A stretch of 29,216 bases of DNA from Gammaproteobacteria bacterium (GTDB taxonomy: Bacteria > Pseudomonadota > Gammaproteobacteria > JAABTG01): positions 1 to 29,216 of the forward strand of contig JASJBY010000003.1 in the NCBI GenBank assembly GCA_030066245.1, in the 5' to 3' direction. The notes under the pieces are model-generated. The model was not told where the DNA came from and made no database searches. It was given only the letters and a program-made list of their open reading frames with translations. The translations under genes were made by a program, and so were the position numbers. This document shows, in pieces, positions 24,862-29,216 of this stretch; within the stretch, counting starts at the first letter, position 1, and each line of letters opens with the position of its first letter.

Positions 24862-26694
24862 ATGTGCGGAATAGTCGGTGCCATTGCTGAGCGTGATGTG
24901 GTTCCTATTCTTCTGGAAGGACTCAGGCGCCTCGAGTATCGCGGCTACGATTCCGCCGGCGTGGCGGTCATCTCCGCCGCTCATGACCTCGCCAGAGTCC
25001 GGGGCACGGGCAAGGTCGCGGAGCTGGTGGATCGGCTCGAGCAGCAACCCGTTGCAGGGAGTGCGGGGATAGCGCACACCCGCTGGGCGACTCACGGTGT
25101 GCCTGCCGAGCCCAACGCGCATCCGCATGTCTGCAACGAGACCGTCGCCGTGGTCCACAACGGCATCATCGAGAATTACGAGGAGCTGCGGGAGAAGCAG
25201 CGAGCCCAGGGTTTTCGATTCACCTCTGACACGGACACGGAAGTCATCGTCCATCAGATCTACCTTTACCTGGAACAGGGCCATGACCTGCTCGAAGCCG
25301 TGAGGGCCGCAGTCAAGGACCTGAAAGGCGCCTTCGCATTGGGCGTCGTCAGCAAGCGCGAGCCTGGAAGGCTGGTGGCTGCGCGTCGCGGCAGCCCCCT
25401 GGTGATCGGCGTGGGCATCGGCGAGCATTTCATAGCCTCGGACGTGGCCGCCCTGGTACCCGTGACCCAGCACTTCGTGTTTCTGGAAGAGGGTGACGTG
25501 GCCGATCTGCGGCGCCTGTCCGTCCGCGTATACGACGCGGAGGGTGTCGAGGTGGAGCGCGCCCTGAAGCTCAGCGAGCTGACCGCGGATGCGGTGGAAA
25601 GGGGCGAATATCGCCATTACATGCTCAAGGAGATCTTCGAGCAGCCGGCTGCCATCGCCGAGACTCTCGAGGGGCGAATAAGCCACGACCGCGTTTTGGA
25701 CGCGGCTTTCGGTCCGGCCGCGCCGGAGCTGTTCGACAAAGTGCAGGCCCTGCAGATTATCGCCTGCGGTACCAGTTACCACGCAGGCCTGGTCGCCAAA
25801 CACTGGGCTGAGGAGTTGGCCGGCATCCCGTGCCAGGTGGAGGTCGCGAGCGAATTTCGGTACCGGCCGCATGTCGTCATGCCCGGCACGTTCGTTGTCA
25901 CCATATCTCAGTCCGGCGAAACCGCCGACACGCTGGCGGCGTTGCGCAGCGCCCGGGAGCTCGGTTACGCAGGCTCCCTGGCTATCTGCAATGTGCCCGA
26001 GAGTTCCCTGGTACGTGAGTCCGACTTGGTGCTGATGACCAGAGCCGGGCCTGAAATCGGCGTTGCTTCAACCAAGGCGTTCACGACTCAGCTCACGGCG
26101 CTCATGCTTCTGATTGTCGTGCTCGGGCGCCGACACGGCTTGGATGCCGGCCGGGAGGCTGCTCTGGTCGCGGAGCTGATGCGCTTGCCGGGACAGGTGG
26201 AGCAGATCCTGGAACTCGACGACAGCATCGCCGCCCTGGCCCAGACTTTTGTGGACAAGCAGCACGCCCTCTTTCTGGGCCGGGGCTTGCATCATCCCAT
26301 AGCCATGGAAGGTGCCCTGAAACTGAAGGAAATATCCTACATCCACGCTGAGGCCTATCCGGCGGGTGAACTGAAGCACGGTCCACTGGCTCTGGTGGAC
26401 GCGGAGATGCCTGTGGTCGCAGTGGCGCCTCAGGATGCGCTTCTGGAAAAGCTCAAGTCCAATCTGCAGGAAGTGCGTGCCCGCGGTGGGCAACTCTACG
26501 TCTTCGCCGACGGCCAAGCCGGTTTCGAGTCCAGCGACGAGGTGCATGTGACCGCCATCCCTGCCGTCGGCGAGTGCACGGCGCCCATCGTGTATACGCT
26601 GCCCTTGCAGCTGCTCGCATACCATGTCGCGGTGCAGAAAGGTACGGACGTAGACCAGCCACGCAATCTGGCCAAGTCGGTGACCGTAGAGTGA
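24862..26694 (+). CDS. glmS: Glutamine--fructose-6-phosphate aminotransferase (isomerising)
   Basis: First step of amino-sugar synthesis: fructose-6-phosphate plus glutamine gives glucosamine-6-phosphate. It has 610 residues, as in E. coli (609). The glutaminase domain begins MCGIVGA with the nucleophile Cys2 exposed after Met removal, and has HTRWATHG and EPNAHPH. Two SIS sugar-isomerase domains follow, with ACGTSYHAGLVAKHW, SQSGETADTLAALR and the C-terminal HGPLALVD and the ending PRNLAKSVTVE. The ATG at 24862 has AGGA upstream. It supplies the substrate path for GlmU. Confidence 0.98.
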   Translation: MCGIVGAIAERDVVPILLEGLRRLEYRGYDSAGVAVISAAHDLARVRGTGKVAELVDRLEQQPVAGSAGIAHTRWATHGVPAEPNAHPHVCNETVAVVHNGIIENYEELREKQRAQGFRFTSDTDTEVIVHQIYLYLEQGHDLLEAVRAAVKDLKGAFALGVVSKREPGRLVAARRGSPLVIGVGIGEHFIASDVAALVPVTQHFVFLEEGDVADLRRLSVRVYDAEGVEVERALKLSELTADAVERGEYRHYMLKEIFEQPAAIAETLEGRISHDRVLDAAFGPAAPELFDKVQALQIIACGTSYHAGLVAKHWAEELAGIPCQVEVASEFRYRPHVVMPGTFVVTISQSGETADTLAALRSARELGYAGSLAICNVPESSLVRESDLVLMTRAGPEIGVASTKAFTTQLTALMLLIVVLGRRHGLDAGREAALVAELMRLPGQVEQILELDDSIAALAQTFVDKQHALFLGRGLHHPIAMEGALKLKEISYIHAEAYPAGELKHGPLALVDAEMPVVAVAPQDALLEKLKSNLQEVRARGGQLYVFADGQAGFESSDEVHVTAIPAVGECTAPIVYTLPLQLLAYHVAVQKGTDVDQPRNLAKSVTVE

Positions 26695-26821
26695 GATGAC
26701 GTCCAGCCGGGCCGGCAGGGCGCGTTGGGGGTGTGTGTGGGCGACCCGCGTCGGAGATGTCGGTGGATGGCTTTCCGCTTACCGGACTGCCCTTCCGGTG
26801 CCGCGTCTGCAGACCTGCTGG

Positions 26822-27517
26822 CTACTGGGCTATTACCTGGGGCTCCGGCACCGCGTAGCGCTGCTGCTTCATGGCGAATAGAATCATCTCGACCGCCTGC
26901 TCATACGTGAAGCCGTCGGTGTTGAGAGTAAGGTCGTAGCTGGCTGAGGCATGCACGTTAGCCGGGTACACTTTCTTCAGGAATCGGTCCCGCCGTTTGT
27001 CCATTTTCAGCACGTATTTCTCCGCCTTGTGCGGCTTCATGCCCTTCTCCTTGGCGACCCGCTCCACGCACGAGGGTAGCGGGCAGACGATACGAACCCG
27101 AAACACGTTCTTTCCGGAGAGCACGAAGTTGGCACCGCGGCCGACGATGACACCGCCACTGTGCGAAATCCCAAGCACGACGTTGACCAGAGCACGACGA
27201 TACTCGGGCTCGAAAGCGCCTTTCCCGGTGATGATGGAACGCAGCCAGCCGTCCATGAGATGTTCCGAGTGCTCGTCCAGCTGTTTCATCATGTCCTTGT
27301 CTGCTCTGGCCTCGTCAGCAATGGCGTCCAGCAGCTCAGCGTCGTAGCAGCGTAACTTTAGGCGGTCCGCCAGCATGTGTGCGATCGCTTCCCCTCCGGA
27401 GCCACAGCTTCGGGCGATTGTCACCACCGTGCCTTTCAGCTGAGGCGGCGGCACGAGATTCACTTTGGTCTTCAGTTGCCGATTGACGAGGCTTTCTATG
27501 GTTGAGTCGATGGACAT
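26822..27517 (-). CDS. Cytidylate-kinase-like P-loop protein
   Basis: A 231-residue protein of the cytidylate-kinase-like family (Pfam PF13189 type), predicted to be a small nucleotide or P-loop kinase of unknown substrate. After about 28 polar residues, the P-loop region reads TIARSCGSGGEAIA (residues 33-46), the GSGG form that replaces the classical GKS. Further family marks are GGVIVGRGANFVL (residues 121-133), an Arg-rich lid segment KMDKRRDRFLKKVY (171-184) and YDLTLNTDGFTYEQAVEMI (194-212). It is not the housekeeping Cmk. The ATG has AGGA 11 nt upstream. It converges on glmS (127 bp between stops, nothing clear inside) and is divergent from the FHA-domain gene. Confidence 0.85.
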   Translation of the reverse strand: MSIDSTIESLVNRQLKTKVNLVPPPQLKGTVVTIARSCGSGGEAIAHMLADRLKLRCYDAELLDAIADEARADKDMMKQLDEHSEHLMDGWLRSIITGKGAFEPEYRRALVNVVLGISHSGGVIVGRGANFVLSGKNVFRVRIVCPLPSCVERVAKEKGMKPHKAEKYVLKMDKRRDRFLKKVYPANVHASASYDLTLNTDGFTYEQAVEMILFAMKQQRYAVPEPQVIAQ

Positions 27518-27592
27518 CGGATGAAATATCCTTTTTGAATGGCTGGGGTGTCCCGATTCTTGTTCGCGCTGCGTATGCCGGGTTAGCGGCCA

Positions 27593-27598
27593 AGTATA
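27593..27598 (-). promoter_or_regulatory. Possible -10 box for the cytidylate-kinase-like gene
   Basis: Minus strand TATACT (5 of 6 matches) about 75 nt before the start; no good -35 at normal spacing. A 7-bp stem CGCGCGG/CCGCGCG (27612-27618, 27626-27632) lies just upstream and could be an operator or activator site. Confidence 0.25.
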
Positions 27599-28041
27599 CC
27601 TGTTTTAAAGACGCGCGGTGTAGGTCCGCGCGGTGTTGCTCGCGTATATCCGTACGGCCGTCGCCGTTCGCTGCCGGCACCGGCGTGGGACGGCAGGCCT
27701 GGAGCTTGGCAGGGCGCGGTCGGCTCGTTGTGCTTGTCGGTCCAGACTCTGATACCGAGGACCGTAAAAGCCGCGACGCCATGGCTTCGACCGAGCCGTC
27801 AACACCGGTTGCGCATCGTCAATCTCGTTTACAGTTGCGCTCCTGACGGCGGCGCAGTCCCCCCAGTGACCAACCAACGGTACAAGCAAAATCAACAACA
27901 TGTTCCGTGACCACGCGATTGGCATGGATGCTGTATGCAAAACTGTCGGAGACCGGGTTCTGAGGAGGTCTGTGGACGCATGGTCAGGCATGGCCCGCCA
28001 GGTGGACGCAAACCCGGGCAACGAGTCGAGGTGCCAGACAG
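27599..28041. other. Gene-poor gap between divergent genes; possible small secreted ORF on minus strand
   Basis: The gap between the two divergent genes holds no well-supported gene. One minus-strand frame (about 27605-27900) would encode a 97-residue protein starting MLLILLVPLVGHWGDCAA, which looks like a signal peptide, followed by a polar, Arg-rich part. Its third-position GC is only moderate and no clear ribosome-binding site precedes the ATG, so it may be chance. No plus-strand promoter for the FHA gene stands out. Confidence 0.2.
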
Positions 28042-28929
28042 ATGACCACTAGCGAGGCAAGCCAAGGAAAGGAACAGCTGGATACCGTTCTGGGCAGTAG
28101 TCTTAACGCCTTCGAAGCGAATCTCTCGCAGCGTACCAAGGTTCCACCGGAGCGCATCGTCGAGTTCCTGTCCTGCTCCAATGCAGAGCTGGAACAGCAG
28201 GCGCGGGTTATCGAGGAAGTTGAGCGGCGTTTTACGACTCTGCTTGATCGCTGCGAAAAGCAGCCGGACAACCTGGGGCCTTTCATGCGGGCCCTCGATC
28301 CCAAGGCCTTCTCCCGGGACCATGACTGGCGCAGCTTGGTTCAGGCGTTGAGCCGCCAGGGGGCGGGTTACGAAATACACAAACGGGTGGCGCTGTCCAA
28401 GTACCTGGAGTACCTGAGCTTCAGGAAAGAGCTCCTCAATTTCATCTGCTCTCGCCGCAAGCAGCCAGGCCAAGTCGGCAAGCTCGCCGGCGACATGGGC
28501 AAAGCCCTGGGCGGTCCCGACGAAAGAGCGGCCGCATCGCTGAAGCAGACGGATGCCTTTGGCATGACCCGGGTCGCAGCCATGCCGATGGCATCGGATA
28601 AGTATGCTCGGCTACCGGAGAAAGAAACCGTGCGGCTGAAGCTGCGGAAGGGCGAGTCGCTGCTAGTGTTTCTGGCTTCGCATCGTTTCGAGCTGAAGGT
28701 GCGGGAAGAGGAGCTGGAGCTGGTCGATGAGCGGGGCGTATCCCACCACCTTCCATCGTCCCGTTCCAGCATCGGACGTCATATCGATAATGATGTCATG
28801 CTGGACTCCCGGTACCAGGAGATTTCCCGCTTTCACCTGATCATCGAGCGGCAAGAGCCTGCCACCTTGAGGCTGACTGATATCTCGTCGTTTGGAACAT
28901 TCGTGGACGCCGCCCGCCTGCCCCGTTGA
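28042..28929 (+). CDS. FHA-domain protein with long N-terminal helical region
   Basis: A 295-residue cytosolic-looking protein with no signal peptide or membrane segment. Residues 1-190 are mainly helical and polar, with no recognised domain. The C-terminus is a forkhead-associated (phosphothreonine-reading) domain: SIGRHIDND (Gly245, Arg246), then EISRFHLIIE (Ser262, Arg263, His265) and LTDISSFGTFVD. The Asn of the usual SSNGT loop is Phe284 here. The protein ends about ten residues after this loop, where normal FHA domains have two more beta strands. The segment KLRKGESLLVF (around residues 200-210), placed before the domain, resembles such strands. Phosphopeptide binding is therefore possible but not assured. 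The ATG at 28042 has a weak ribosome-binding site. Its stop lies inside a GCCCGCC/GGCGGGC stem (28912-28918, 28930-28936). Confidence 0.75.
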   Translation: MTTSEASQGKEQLDTVLGSSLNAFEANLSQRTKVPPERIVEFLSCSNAELEQQARVIEEVERRFTTLLDRCEKQPDNLGPFMRALDPKAFSRDHDWRSLVQALSRQGAGYEIHKRVALSKYLEYLSFRKELLNFICSRRKQPGQVGKLAGDMGKALGGPDERAAASLKQTDAFGMTRVAAMPMASDKYARLPEKETVRLKLRKGESLLVFLASHRFELKVREEELELVDERGVSHHLPSSRSSIGRHIDNDVMLDSRYQEISRFHLIIERQEPATLRLTDISSFGTFVDAARLPR

Positions 28930-29216
28930 GGCGGGCTTCGGGTCGCTAGCCGTTAGCCCGGATTTCTCACCAGGCGGACCTCGGAGCGCAGACTATGTCG
29001 GCAAACTCAGCACATTGGCTTGACCGAGCCGGCCTTCCTTTTAAAAGCCTGTCCTATTCGGCTCTTGGCCCACTCTGGCTTCGCATCTTGACCGGTCCCC
29101 CTTCCATCCGCGCTTCGCGTTCCCGCTACGCTAGATGGTCCAGGGTTGCCCATCCATGGGCAACCCGTTCGGCGGCGTAAAGGTCCACCGGACCTTTACT
29201 CTCTTTCGCCTCACCA
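28930..29216. repeat. Palindrome-dense non-coding region
   Basis: The last 287 bases hold no credible gene but many exact inverted repeats: CGGGCT/AGCCCG (28932-28937, 28955-28960), CTTTTAAAAG (29038-29047), CCATC/GATGG (29104-29108, 29134-29138) around CGCG-CTT-CGCG, GGGTTGCCCAT/ATGGGCAACCC with a 2-nt loop (29143-29153, 29156-29166), and GTAAAGGTCC/GGACCTTTAC with a 3-nt loop (29177-29186, 29190-29199). It looks like a cluster of REP-like or MITE-like palindromic units, and may continue past the edge. Confidence 0.55.

Noticed and set aside
28995..29180. 61-codon open frame in the palindrome-rich tail
   Set aside because: It reads straight through the palindromes and is Arg/Ser-rich repeat translation, not a gene.

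Overview
This is a GC-rich stretch of bacterial chromosome. The synteny and protein signatures are gammaproteobacterial: glyQ-glyS-gmhB-plsC, then mnmG-rsmG-parA-parB-atpIBEFHAGDC, then glmU and glmS. The overall look fits the Chromatiales / Ectothiorhodospiraceae-type (sulfur bacterium) neighbourhood, but that placement is an inference from gene order and protein flavour, not from a search. Most of the window is core genome.

Minus-strand left part (1-9259). Reading leftward from the start of glyQ: glyQ and glyS (glycyl-tRNA synthetase subunits, overlapping by 8 nt), gmhB (heptose bisphosphate phosphatase) and plsC-type acyltransferase (4-nt overlap). After an AT-rich promoter-like patch comes a separate unit: a small SCP2 (sterol carrier) domain protein, a periplasmic adaptor with an unusual methionine-rich insert, and an RND efflux permease that runs off the left edge. 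The permease frame is open and intact over about 876 codons.

Plus-strand centre and right (9569-26694). A secreted OmpA-family protein with calcium-type TSP3 repeats is followed by a 217-bp imperfect inverted-repeat element and a terminator-like hairpin. Then come mnmG-rsmG-parA-parB (tRNA modification, 16S rRNA methylation, chromosome partition) and the complete F-type ATP synthase operon (atpI, B, E, F, H, A, G, D, C). The ATP synthase operon is preceded by a good sigma-70-like promoter. A SlyD-like FKBP prolyl isomerase starts at the base after the atpC stop. glmU and glmS (UDP-GlcNAc synthesis) follow, separated by about 380 bp with no DeoR-type regulator gene.

Right end (26695-29216). 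A cytidylate-kinase-like P-loop protein on the minus strand is divergent, across a 524-bp gap, from a plus-strand protein with an atypical C-terminal FHA domain. The last 290 bases are non-coding and packed with perfect short-loop palindromes.

No defence island, CRISPR array, insertion sequence, tRNA or rRNA gene was recognised. The least explained parts are the two palindrome-rich intergenic elements, the FHA / cytidylate-kinase-like pair, and the SCP2-adaptor-RND unit.
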